From an uncultured Clostridia bacterium (GTDB taxonomy: Bacteria > Bacillota > Clostridia > Christensenellales > Aristaeellaceae), in contig CAKTTL010000154.1 in NCBI GenBank assembly GCA_934615235.1, forward strand, positions 1 through 5,187: DNA of 5,187 nucleotides, written 5' to 3'. Below the pieces are notes generated by a model. It worked only from the letters and a program-made list of their open reading frames with translations, made no database searches and was not told where the DNA came from. This document shows, one piece after another, positions 1 through 5,187 of the stretch. Position numbers and translations under genes: made by a program. Position 1 is the stretch's first letter; each line of letters starts with the position of its first letter.

Positions 1-41
1 GGGCTCCGCCCCAAGCCCCGGCAGGAGGCAGTGCCTCCTGC
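1..41. repeat. two adjacent GC-rich palindromes at the left edge
   Basis: GGGCT (1-5) pairs with AGCCC (14-18) around an 8-nt loop. GCAGGAGGCA (21-30) pairs with TGCCTCCTGC (32-41) around a single base, so it acts as a hairpin of about 8 bp with a 5-nt loop. The sequence has the look of non-coding intergenic repeat elements of gut Clostridia, and the first palindrome may continue beyond the window edge. No gene is seen between 1 and 238. Confidence 0.5.
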
Positions 42-51
42 ACCTCCGCTT

Positions 52-75
52 TTGAGCGCCCTTTCGGGCGCTCAA
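52..75. repeat. 10-bp perfect hairpin with tetraloop
   Basis: TTGAGCGCCC (52-61) and GGGCGCTCAA (66-75) are exact reverse complements with a TTTC loop. On the minus strand the loop reads GAAA closed by C-G, a stable GNRA tetraloop. Neither strand has a T-run after the stem, so it is not an intrinsic terminator. It lies 12 bp from the terminator stem at 88. Confidence 0.6.
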
Positions 76-84
76 GGAAGAAAC

Positions 85-130
85 AAGAAACGGATCTGAA
101 ACCCGATAGGGCGACAGATCCGTTTTTTTA
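85..130. terminator. strong intrinsic terminator, likely bidirectional
   Basis: An 11-bp perfect stem, AAACGGATCTG (88-98) with CAGATCCGTTT (115-125), can extend to about 14 bp with bases 85-87 and 126-128. An inner CCC-GATA-GGG (102-111) adds a small second stem. On the plus strand it ends in seven T (123-129), an excellent terminator, presumably for a plus-strand gene left of the window. On the minus strand the stem is followed by TTTCTTGTTTCTT, an interrupted T-run, so it can also end the darA-mtnA transcript, about 110 nt after mtnA. Confidence 0.75.
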
Positions 131-164
131 TTTTGAGTTAAAGAGGCTTTCTTAGGAGAGGGGG

Positions 165-212
165 TCTGGGGGAGAACCCTTCTTTCTCCTGAAAGAAGGG
201 TTCTCCCCCAGA
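165..212. repeat. 22-bp perfect inverted repeat with 4-nt loop, downstream of mtnA
   Basis: The arms at 165-186 and 191-212 are exact reverse complements over 22 bp, with loop TCCT (187-190; AGGA on the minus strand). The stem begins TCTGGGGGAG and the other arm ends CTCCCCCAGA. It is followed on the plus strand by an A-run (212-217) and in the minus direction by a C-run, so it is not a usual intrinsic terminator in either direction. It lies in the 3' untranslated region of mtnA, about 27 nt after the stop codon. It looks like a dispersed intergenic palindrome; a role as an RNA-stabilising 3' hairpin is possible. Confidence 0.85.
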
Positions 213-238
213 AAAAACCCCGTTCCTCCCCGTCTCCT

Positions 239-1306
239 TCATCCCCGGAACGCCTCTTCGATTGATTTGCGATAGTCCGGGCGGAGAACGCCTTTTTCGG
301 TGACGATGCCGGTGATAAGGGAGGCGTCGGTCACGTCGAAGGCGGGGTTGTAGGTTTTCACGCCGCTGGGGGCCATGGGGGAAGCGTACCACATTTCGGT
401 GATTTCCGCGCCCTTGCGTTCCTCGATCGGGATTTCCGCGCCGGTTGCCAGCGTGCGGTCGATTGTGGAAAGCGGGGCGAGGACGTAGAACGGGACGCCG
501 TAGTGTCTGGCGAGAATCGCCACGCCGCTGGTGCCGATTTTATTGCACGCGTCGCCGTTTGCGGCGATGCGGTCCGCGCCGACGAGCACCGCGTCGACCC
601 AGCCGTTTTTCATCACCTGCGAGGCCATGTTGTCGCAGATGACCGTCGTGTCCACGCCGTCGGCCATCAGTTCGTATGCGCTCAGGCGCGCGCCCTGCAG
701 AAGCGGCCGCGTCTCGTCGCAGAAGACGCGGAAATTCCAGCCGCGTTCCCGGCCGAGGTGAATCGGCGCGAGCGCCGTGCCGTAGCGCGTGGTGGCGAGC
801 TGCCCGGCGTTGCAGTGGGTGAGCACGCCGCAGCCGTTTCGCAGCAGCGTCAGCCCGTTCTCGCCGATTTTGCGGCAGGTTTCGATATCTTCCTCGCGAA
901 TGCGCACGGCCTCGTCGTGCAGGCGGGCTTTGATTTCGCCGATGGGCTTTTCGCGGCAGGCAAGCGCCGCGCGCTCCATCCGGTCCAGCGCCCAGAACAG
1001 GTTCACGGCCGTCGGGCGGGCGGCGGCGAGGTAAGCCTTTGCGGCCGCAAGGCGGCCAAAAAATTCATCGGCGGAATCCGTGTCAATTTCCAGCGCGGCC
1101 AGATACAGGCCGATCGCCGCGGCCACGCCGATGGCCGGCGCGCCGCGCACGCGCAGCATGTAAATCGCCTCGCGGATATCCTCCTGCCGCCTGAGCGAGA
1201 GCATCTTCACCTCGCCCGGCAGGAGCGTCTGATCGATGATGACCAGCGCGTTTTCCTTCTCGTCCAGCGCGACGGTGTCGCGGCGGAGAATGTCGCCGCC
1301 GTTCAT
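239..1306 (-). CDS. mtnA: S-methyl-5-thioribose-1-phosphate isomerase
   Basis: A 355-residue enzyme that converts 5-methylthioribose-1-phosphate to 5-methylthioribulose-1-phosphate, the ring-opening aldose-ketose step in salvage of methylthioadenosine, the by-product of polyamine synthesis. Some relatives also act on 5-deoxyribose-1-phosphate. Visible signatures: RGAPAIG (54-60), the phosphate-binding N-terminal motif; THCNAGQLAT (163-172) with catalytic C165; GARLSAYEL (205-213); VGADRIAANGD (242-252) with catalytic D245; and NKIGT (255-259). C165 and D245 correspond to the Cys160/Asp240 pair of the B. subtilis enzyme. These residues separate it from the related eIF2B-alpha and ribose-1,5-bisphosphate isomerase branches. 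Length is normal. The ATG lies in an ATGA overlap with the upstream DUF362 stop and has no clear Shine-Dalgarno, so it probably depends on coupled translation. No other methionine-salvage gene is in the window. It is the last gene of the run; palindromes and a terminator follow. Confidence 0.97.
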   Translation of the reverse strand: MNGGDILRRDTVALDEKENALVIIDQTLLPGEVKMLSLRRQEDIREAIYMLRVRGAPAIGVAAAIGLYLAALEIDTDSADEFFGRLAAAKAYLAAARPTAVNLFWALDRMERAALACREKPIGEIKARLHDEAVRIREEDIETCRKIGENGLTLLRNGCGVLTHCNAGQLATTRYGTALAPIHLGRERGWNFRVFCDETRPLLQGARLSAYELMADGVDTTVICDNMASQVMKNGWVDAVLVGADRIAANGDACNKIGTSGVAILARHYGVPFYVLAPLSTIDRTLATGAEIPIEERKGAEITEMWYASPMAPSGVKTYNPAFDVTDASLITGIVTEKGVLRPDYRKSIEEAFRG

Positions 1307-2388
1307 CGAACCGTTACCAGTTCCACGTCCTGGCTGCCCATGCCGAGCGCTTCCATTTCGTTGATGAGCACGTACGGGTCCTTGCCGTGCAGGCGCTGGA
1401 AGAGGTGACCCTCCGTGCCCAGCTCCATGCCCTGCGGCACGCCCACGGGGATGAGGTTCTCAATCCTGATCGAATCCAGGCACGCGCGCTCGATGGCGAC
1501 GATGTCGTCGCTGGCGAACATGCCCACGTCGGGCACGAGCGAGGGCGTCGTCAGGCCCCAGCAGTCGCACAGCGCCGTCACGTTCGCCACGAGGTTGATG
1601 AAATACACGTTGCCTGGCTCGAACGTTTCCAGCACCGTCTTCGTGCACAGCGCCAGGCCGTGCTGGAAGGCGACGTTGTTGCGGCCCGTCAGCGTCAGCG
1701 CGCCGGTGGGGCAGACCTTCACGCAGTGCGTGCAGGAGGTGCAGTGATGGAAGTTGACGCGGTATTTGCCTTCTTTGTCGAAGCTGTTCGCTTCGTGGTT
1801 GCAGGACTTGATGCACGCGTCGCAGTGGACGCACTTTTTCTCGTCCCATTCCAGACCGCCCTCGAGGGAATGAATCTCGTGCCGCGTGCGGTCGGTCACC
1901 GCGCCCATGGCGAGGTTCTTGCACGCGCCGCCGAAGCCGCACGCGCCGTGACCCTTGAAGTGGGAGAAGTCGATGAGGAAATCCGCGTCGTGAATCAGGC
2001 CCGCCACGTCCACATGGCGGAACGATTTGTAATCGACTTCCTTCGTATAGAAGTATTTGCCGAAATAGCTGCAGTCGTCCAGCACGGGGCAGCCGAGCGT
2101 CGGCTCGGTGTAGCCGCGGATTTCGGGGTTGCGCTTGTAAACGTAATGATCGGTGCAGAAGCAGCGCGCGCCGTTTTTCTTCAGGAACGCGACAAGCTTT
2201 GCGATGAAAACCGTCGGAATGGTCGAATAGCCGGTGCCGTCGCCCACGTGCATCTTGATGGCGACGGTTTTGCCGTTGACGCGCTCGGCCAGGCCGCTCT
2301 TTTCGAGCATGCGGTCGAACTTGGCGGGCAGAGTCTGGTTCTCGTCGTAGCGGGCGTAGGCTACGGAGGAGAAGAGCACTTTGGACAT
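1303..2388 (-). CDS. DUF362 domain protein with 2[4Fe-4S] ferredoxin motifs
   Basis: A 361-residue, probably cytosolic protein without signal peptide or membrane segment. Residues 1 to about 165 carry the DUF362 fold: AIKMHVGDGTGYSTIP (43-58), and the conserved FSHFKGHGACGFGGACKNLAMG (141-162). A bacterial ferredoxin module follows, with C186-x2-C189-x2-C192-x3-C196 and C216-x2-C219-x2-C222-x3-C226-P, enough for two [4Fe-4S] clusters. In the first motif the usual proline after the last cysteine is Asn. The C-terminal part has CDCW (274-277) and PDVGMFASDDIVAIERA (286-302), typical of DUF362. The biochemical role of the family is not established; an electron-transfer or redox role is inferred from the clusters. 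It resembles the Fe-S DUF362 proteins of Clostridia rather than a stand-alone ferredoxin. The stop overlaps the mtnA start by 4 nt (ATGA), which points to coupled translation and possibly a shared pathway. Confidence 0.9.
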   Translation of the reverse strand: MSKVLFSSVAYARYDENQTLPAKFDRMLEKSGLAERVNGKTVAIKMHVGDGTGYSTIPTVFIAKLVAFLKKNGARCFCTDHYVYKRNPEIRGYTEPTLGCPVLDDCSYFGKYFYTKEVDYKSFRHVDVAGLIHDADFLIDFSHFKGHGACGFGGACKNLAMGAVTDRTRHEIHSLEGGLEWDEKKCVHCDACIKSCNHEANSFDKEGKYRVNFHHCTSCTHCVKVCPTGALTLTGRNNVAFQHGLALCTKTVLETFEPGNVYFINLVANVTALCDCWGLTTPSLVPDVGMFASDDIVAIERACLDSIRIENLIPVGVPQGMELGTEGHLFQRLHGKDPYVLINEMEALGMGSQDVELVTVR

Positions 2389-2395
2389 GAGACGT

Positions 2396-2403
2396 TCCTT
2401 TCC
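2396..2403 (-). promoter_or_regulatory. ribosome binding site deciding the start of the DUF362 gene
   Basis: GGAAAGGA on the minus strand ends 7 nt before the ATG at 2386-2388, a near-ideal spacing. It favours the start MSKVLFSSVA over the in-frame TTG at 2421, which has no ribosome binding site and would add 11 residues encoded by this very region. Confidence 0.75.
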
Positions 2404-2437
2404 GCGCTTTTCAGCGCCCAATCATTGGCGTTTTTTT
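2404..2437. other. small hairpins in the ricT-DUF362 gap, one facing the plus strand as a terminator-like element
   Basis: Two short overlapping structures fill the gap. GCGC-TTTTCA-GCGC (2404-2417) forms a 4-bp stem just upstream of the next ribosome binding site. GCGCCCA-ATCAT-TGGCG (2414-2430) forms about 6 bp with one bulged C. On the plus strand it is followed by seven T (2431-2437), the layout of a weak intrinsic terminator for antisense transcription. There is no T-run in the minus direction, so nothing here should stop the operon transcript. Both stems are short and may be chance. Confidence 0.3.
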
Positions 2438-3749
2438 ATTCGGGCTTCTTCGGCGCTTCGCCGCCCTGCGGCCTGGCTTCGCCCTGCGGTTTGCGCGGGC
2501 CGTTGGGACGGCGGCGGCGCGGGGGACGGTTGTTCGGCTTCTGGCCGGCTTCGCCGGGCTTTGCGCCCTCGGCGGGTTTGGCGGCGTTCGCGTTGGAACG
2601 GCAGCCCTCGCAGGGCTTTCCACCTTCGGCCTTCTGCCGGCAGCAGGGCTTGCGGCCGCCTTCCGGACGCGGCGGGCGGCGCTTTTCGCCCTCGGCGCGC
2701 GGCTTGCCGTCCTGCTGCGGACGGCGCTGGCCGGTCACGCGCGGGCGTTCGCCCTCCTGCGCGCGGCGGGAGGCGGGGCGCTCGGGCTTTTCGGGGCGCG
2801 GCGCGTTTCCGTCGTCCGTCAGCGCGGCGATTTCTTCGCTCAGATCGTCGATCTCCTCGCCGTCGGCGAGCGCGTCGTTCTCGGGCGGAAGATCGTCGGT
2901 TTCCGCGTCGGCCTTCGCGTCCGCGGAGGCGGCGCCGGCCGCGCCGATGCGCTTGACGTCGTCCGCGCTGTATTCCTTCACCTCGACGTTATCGCCGTTC
3001 TGGAACCGGACGCGCACGGTTTCGCGCAGCACGTTCACATCGATGACATGGCCGCGGCCGTCGGGCGTGAGAACGTCCCTGCCCACGCGCGGCAGGCGCT
3101 TGCGCGCTTCTTCGTAATTGTCCTGCTCGTATTTCAGGCAGCACATCAGCCGGCCGCACAGGCCGGAAATTTTCGTCGGGTTAAGCGAAAGGTTCTGCTC
3201 TTTCGCCATTTTGATGGATACCGGCTGGAAATCGCCCAGGAACGTGCCGCAGCAGATGGGCCGCCCGCACGGGCCGAGCCCGCCGAGCATCTTCGCCTCG
3301 TCGCGCACGCCGATCTGGCGCAGCTCGATGCGCGTTTTGAACACCGCGGCCAGATCCTTGACCAGCATGCGGAAATCGACGCGCCCGTTGGCGGTGAAGT
3401 AGAAGATGATCTTGCTGCAGTCGAACGCGTATTCCACGTCCACCAGCTTCATCTCGAGCTTATGCTGCGCGATTTTTTCCTGGCAGATATCGTACGCCCT
3501 GCGCTCGTTTTCGCGGTTCTGTTCCACCTGCGAGATATCCTCGTCCGTGGCGATGCGCACGACCTTGCGCAGCGGCGGCACGATTTCCTCGTCCGGCACC
3601 TCATACGGCGCGCGGGCGCATTCGCCCATCTCCACGCCCCGCACGGTTTCGACGACGACCGGGTCGTCCGCCTTCACGTCCAGCCCGCAGGGATCGAAAT
3701 AATAAACCTTGCCCGGCTTTTTGAACCGGACGCCGATTACGATTGCCAT
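2436..3749 (-). CDS. ricT: RicT / YaaT, PSP1-domain Fe-S regulator, with long low-complexity C-terminal tail
   Basis: A 437-residue protein. Residues 1-270 are a complete RicT/YaaT: the N-terminus IGVRFKKPGKVYYFDP (5-20), the PSP1 C-terminal domain at roughly 60-150, and the cysteine signatures GPCGRPICC (159-167; C161, C166, C167) and GLCGRLMCCLKYE (196-208; C198, C203, C204). In Bacillus subtilis RicT forms a complex with RicA (YmcA) and RicF (YlbF) that carries [4Fe-4S] clusters and promotes RNase Y-dependent mRNA maturation, sporulation, competence and biofilm formation. RicT of B. subtilis is about 275 residues, so about 165 residues here are extra. The tail has an acidic part (about 283-313, rich in Asp/Glu) and then a basic Arg/Lys/Pro/Gly/Gln part (318-437) containing CC (369-370), C380, C383 and RPPRRRRP (408-415). 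The tail could bind RNA or a metal; this is inference. RicA and RicF are not in the window. The stop is followed by a 47-nt gap before the next gene. Confidence 0.93.
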   Translation of the reverse strand: MAIVIGVRFKKPGKVYYFDPCGLDVKADDPVVVETVRGVEMGECARAPYEVPDEEIVPPLRKVVRIATDEDISQVEQNRENERRAYDICQEKIAQHKLEMKLVDVEYAFDCSKIIFYFTANGRVDFRMLVKDLAAVFKTRIELRQIGVRDEAKMLGGLGPCGRPICCGTFLGDFQPVSIKMAKEQNLSLNPTKISGLCGRLMCCLKYEQDNYEEARKRLPRVGRDVLTPDGRGHVIDVNVLRETVRVRFQNGDNVEVKEYSADDVKRIGAAGAASADAKADAETDDLPPENDALADGEEIDDLSEEIAALTDDGNAPRPEKPERPASRRAQEGERPRVTGQRRPQQDGKPRAEGEKRRPPRPEGGRKPCCRQKAEGGKPCEGCRSNANAAKPAEGAKPGEAGQKPNNRPPRRRRPNGPRKPQGEARPQGGEAPKKPE

Positions 3750-4702
3750 TTTTTCTGTTCCTCCGAATATCGAAAAAGAAAACGTTCCAGCGCGGCGTGC
3801 CAGGGCACGTTGGCCGCCAGCATTCTGCGCAGGGACGCTACGTCCGACAGCAGGCGGGCCAGCGACGCGCGATCGGCGCGCGCAAGCGCGACCGCCCAGC
3901 CCGAAGCGTCCTGATAGCCCGTGCCGGCCGTGCGGCGCAGCGCTTCGGAGAGCGTGCTCTCGAGCAGGTCGCAAACGGCGGCGGCTTCGGCTTTATCGTC
4001 CTTGAGCGCGTTGAGCGCGCCGAGAACCGTCGCCGCGCCGCGCACGGAAACCATCGCGCCGTCCACGCGCGTGCGCAGCTGCCAGAACGATTCGTCGTGC
4101 AGCATCGAAAGCGCCTTGCCCACGCTCCCGCCCGAAAGCGCGGCCAGCTGCGCGGCGCGCTCCGCCGGGGCGCCCTGCGCCCGGAGAATATCGCAGACCT
4201 TCTGCTCGGAAAAAGGAGAAAGCCGCACGATCATGCAGCGGGAGAGAATGGTGGATAAAAGCTTCGATTCCGACGCGGCGGCAAGCAAAAAGACCGTCTT
4301 TTCAGGCGGTTCTTCCAGCGTTTTCAAAAGGCAGTTCTGCGCCTGCGGGGTCATCGCGCCCGCGTCTTCGATGATGGCGGCCTTGTAACCGCCTTCGTAG
4401 GGCGCGATCTGCAGCGCGGCCGTTAAATCGCGCACCTCGTCCACGCCGACGCTTTTTTTGCGTTCGATGCGGTGCACGTCGGGATGGCTGCGCGCAGCAA
4501 AGCGCCTGCAGGGCGCGCACGCGCCGCAGGGCTTGTCCTTCGCCTCGCAGAAAAGACTCTGCGCGCACGCGTTGAGCAGCGTGCGCTTGCCGGTGCCCTC
4601 TTCGCCGAGCACCAGCGCGGCATGCGGCGGCGCGCCGGCCGCATATGCCCTGCACAGGCATTTCGCCGCCGCGCCCCGCAGCATTCCCTCAGAAAGAAGC
4701 AT
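3737..4702 (-). CDS. holB: DNA polymerase III subunit delta' (clamp loader)
   Basis: A 321-residue AAA+ protein of the bacterial clamp loader, which opens the beta sliding clamp and loads it on primed DNA. Visible motifs in order: Walker A GEEGTGK (33-39); a four-cysteine zinc site C52, C59, C62, C65; the Walker B/DExx region IIEDAGAMTPQAQ (110-122); LLKTLEEPP (125-133), a hallmark of DnaX/HolB proteins; and the SRC motif in TILSRC (151-156), whose arginine acts in trans as the arginine finger in clamp loaders. The C-terminal part from about 205 is helical and poorly conserved, as usual for delta'. The Walker A is intact, whereas E. coli delta' does not bind ATP; many Firmicute HolB proteins keep it. 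DnaX is the alternative, but it is much longer, and the position between darA and ricT fits holB. No Shine-Dalgarno precedes the ATG, so translation probably depends on coupling with darA (TAATG). The 3' end overlaps ricT by 13 nt. Confidence 0.95.
   Translation of the reverse strand: MLLSEGMLRGAAAKCLCRAYAAGAPPHAALVLGEEGTGKRTLLNACAQSLFCEAKDKPCGACAPCRRFAARSHPDVHRIERKKSVGVDEVRDLTAALQIAPYEGGYKAAIIEDAGAMTPQAQNCLLKTLEEPPEKTVFLLAAASESKLLSTILSRCMIVRLSPFSEQKVCDILRAQGAPAERAAQLAALSGGSVGKALSMLHDESFWQLRTRVDGAMVSVRGAATVLGALNALKDDKAEAAAVCDLLESTLSEALRRTAGTGYQDASGWAVALARADRASLARLLSDVASLRRMLAANVPWHAALERFLFRYSEEQKKWQS
3760..3764 (-). promoter_or_regulatory. ribosome binding site deciding the ricT start
   Basis: GGAGG on the minus strand lies 10 nt before the ATG at 3747-3749 and inside the last codons of holB. 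It supports the start MAIVIGVRF. The reading frame is open further upstream to a TTG at 3974, but that extension runs antisense-like through holB, is Arg/Ala-rich and matches nothing in the family. Confidence 0.8.
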
Positions 4703-5031
4703 TAGAACTTGACGAACTGTTCTACGTCGAGCACGAAAACCGTCGCGCCGCCGACAACGACCTCGATCGGGTACGGCGCGTAAACGCCGCTGGTTCCGGC
4801 GACGGGAGAGGGCGAGGTGGCGATCTGTTTACGGCTCTTGCAAACCCTTTCGATCACATCCAGCGCGCCTTTGACGCGGTCGTCCTCTCCGCCGAGCAGC
4901 AGCGTGGTATTTCCGGCCCGCAGGAAACCGCCCGTGGTGGCAAGCTTGGTAACGCTGTACCCTTCGTTCATCAGCGTGCTGATCAGCCGGGAAGCGTCCT
5001 CATCCTGCACGATAGCGATAATCAGTTTCAT
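4702..5031 (-). CDS. darA: cyclic-di-AMP receptor protein DarA (PstA / YaaQ family)
   Basis: Small PII-like cytosolic protein of 109 residues, the usual length of the family. Known members form trimers that bind the second messenger c-di-AMP in clefts between subunits; the downstream target is not established in most species. The start MKLIIAIVQDED is typical. The signature runs from residue 22 to 48: NEGY, VTKLATTGGF (27-36), LRAGNTTLLLGG (37-48). It includes T28, F36, L37, N41 and G47, positions that line the nucleotide pocket in known PstA proteins. The rest is a PII-like beta-rich half (residues 75-109) ending VFVLDVEQFVKF. The gene has its own promoter and a strong ribosome binding site. 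Its stop TAA shares one base with the holB start (TAATG). In Bacillus the order is tmk-darA-yaaR-holB-ricT; here no yaaR lies between darA and holB, and tmk is not directly upstream within the window. The family call is very secure; ligand binding is inferred from family. Confidence 0.96.
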   Translation of the reverse strand: MKLIIAIVQDEDASRLISTLMNEGYSVTKLATTGGFLRAGNTTLLLGGEDDRVKGALDVIERVCKSRKQIATSPSPVAGTSGVYAPYPIEVVVGGATVFVLDVEQFVKF

Positions 5032-5042
5032 TTTATAGCGAG

Positions 5043-5051
5043 CCCCCTTTC
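5043..5051 (-). promoter_or_regulatory. ribosome binding site of darA
   Basis: GAAAGGGGG on the minus strand matches the consensus GAAAGGAGG with one mismatch and lies 11 nt before the ATG at 5029-5031. The spacing is slightly long, but no other start is closer and the protein N-terminus matches the family exactly. Confidence 0.7.
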
Positions 5052-5063
5052 AATCGATACTTC

Positions 5064-5092
5064 ATTATACAGGAAAACGCCCGTAAAATCAA
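5064..5092 (-). promoter_or_regulatory. sigma-A type promoter for the darA operon
   Basis: On the minus strand TTGATT (5087-5092) is separated by exactly 17 bp from a perfect TATAAT (5064-5069). The -10 box is consensus and the -35 box matches 4 of 6 positions, including TTGA. Transcription should start near 5057, giving a leader of only about 26 nt before the darA start. This is too short for a riboswitch. It is the only convincing promoter seen in the window, and it suggests darA is the first gene of its unit. Confidence 0.75.
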
Positions 5093-5105
5093 TCGGTACG
5101 GGCGT
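5077..5105 (-). terminator. probable intrinsic terminator hairpin overlapping the darA promoter
   Basis: Perfect 9-bp inverted repeat, ACGCCCGTA (5077-5085) and TACGGGCGT (5097-5105), with an 11-nt loop. On the minus strand the stem ends in GTTTTCC, so the T-run is short. It is placed where an upstream minus-strand gene would end. The loop contains the darA -35 box and the left arm lies in the promoter spacer, so the repeat could instead, or also, be an operator for a dimeric regulator. In the plus direction it is followed by AAAAA and cannot be an intrinsic terminator. Confidence 0.5.
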
Positions 5106-5132
5106 AAAAATCAGGGCAACAGCATTTAAGAA

Positions 5133-5186
5133 TCAGCCCCAAAGGATCCGCAGGAAAGTATCCGGATCAAGACAGGCCCAGTAACG
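5133..5186 (-). other. possible C-terminal tail of an upstream gene, cut by the window edge
   Basis: Reading leftwards from the window edge, one minus-strand frame is open for 17 codons (RYWACLDPDTFLRILWG) and ends in TGA at 5133-5135, about 28 nt before the hairpin at 5077-5105. A gene tail followed by a terminator would be a sensible arrangement, but 17 codons are too few to identify a family. Another frame is also open for 19 codons up to a TAA, so the choice of frame is a guess. Nothing else is recognisable in 5106-5187. Confidence 0.2.
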
Positions 5187-5187
5187 C

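Noticed and set aside
138..392. 84-codon minus-strand open frame across the 22-bp hairpin and the end of mtnA
   Set aside because: It overlaps the mtnA 3' end in another frame, is Arg/Pro-rich, and includes the palindrome as codons. There is no supporting start signal.
1387..3117. Long plus-strand open frame of 576 codons opposite the DUF362 gene and ricT, and similar frames at 503-1408 and 3048-3914
   Set aside because: These are antisense shadows caused by high GC codon use. The translations are Ala/Arg/Val/His-rich with no family motifs, and the minus strand in the same places encodes clearly recognisable proteins.
3750..3974. In-frame N-terminal extension of ricT to a TTG at 3974
   Set aside because: It lies wholly inside holB, has no ribosome binding site and adds 75 residues foreign to the family; the ATG at 3749 has GGAGG at the right distance.
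5032..5057. Possible riboswitch upstream of darA
   Set aside because: The predicted leader is only about 26 nt, too short for an aptamer, and no known motif is seen.
5144..5168. Short inverted repeat GATCCG...CGGATC near the right edge, and the GGATCC site beside it
   Set aside because: Six-base arms with a 12-nt loop and no T-run; easily expected by chance.

Overview
The window looks like chromosomal DNA from a GC-rich (roughly 60% by eye) low-GC-ancestry Gram-positive bacterium, most likely an anaerobic member of the Clostridia. The evidence is the gene set: a DarA/PstA-type cyclic-di-AMP receptor, the clamp-loader subunit HolB and the PSP1-domain protein RicT (YaaT) lie in the order typical of Firmicutes, followed by a DUF362 protein with two [4Fe-4S] ferredoxin motifs, a type common in anaerobes. 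No species can be named from the sequence alone.

Layout. All five convincing genes are on the minus strand, so the window reads right to left. At the right edge (about 5106-5187) there may be the tail of an upstream gene. It is followed by a hairpin (5077-5105) whose loop carries the -35 box of a good housekeeping promoter (TTGATT, 17 bp, TATAAT; 5064-5092). This promoter heads the run darA (4702-5031), holB (3737-4702), ricT (2436-3749), a DUF362 ferredoxin-like gene (1303-2388) and mtnA (239-1306). darA/holB overlap by 1 nt (TAATG), holB/ricT by 13 nt, and DUF362/mtnA by 4 nt (ATGA). Only ricT/DUF362 has a gap, of 47 nt. The spacing suggests a single operon. The left 238 bases hold no gene; they contain a dense series of inverted repeats, including a 22-bp perfect hairpin and a strong, apparently bidirectional, terminator.

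How the genes fit together. darA-holB-ricT is the conserved housekeeping core: second-messenger sensing, DNA polymerase III clamp loading, and a factor of the Ric complex that influences RNase Y-dependent RNA processing. The last two genes add a translationally coupled pair: an uncharacterised Fe-S protein and the isomerase of 5-methylthioribose-1-phosphate salvage. The most unusual points are the roughly 165-residue low-complexity tail of RicT with an extra set of four cysteines, the promoter nested in a hairpin, the coupled DUF362-mtnA pair, and the palindrome cluster downstream of mtnA. I see no phage, transposase, CRISPR, defence or RNA gene.
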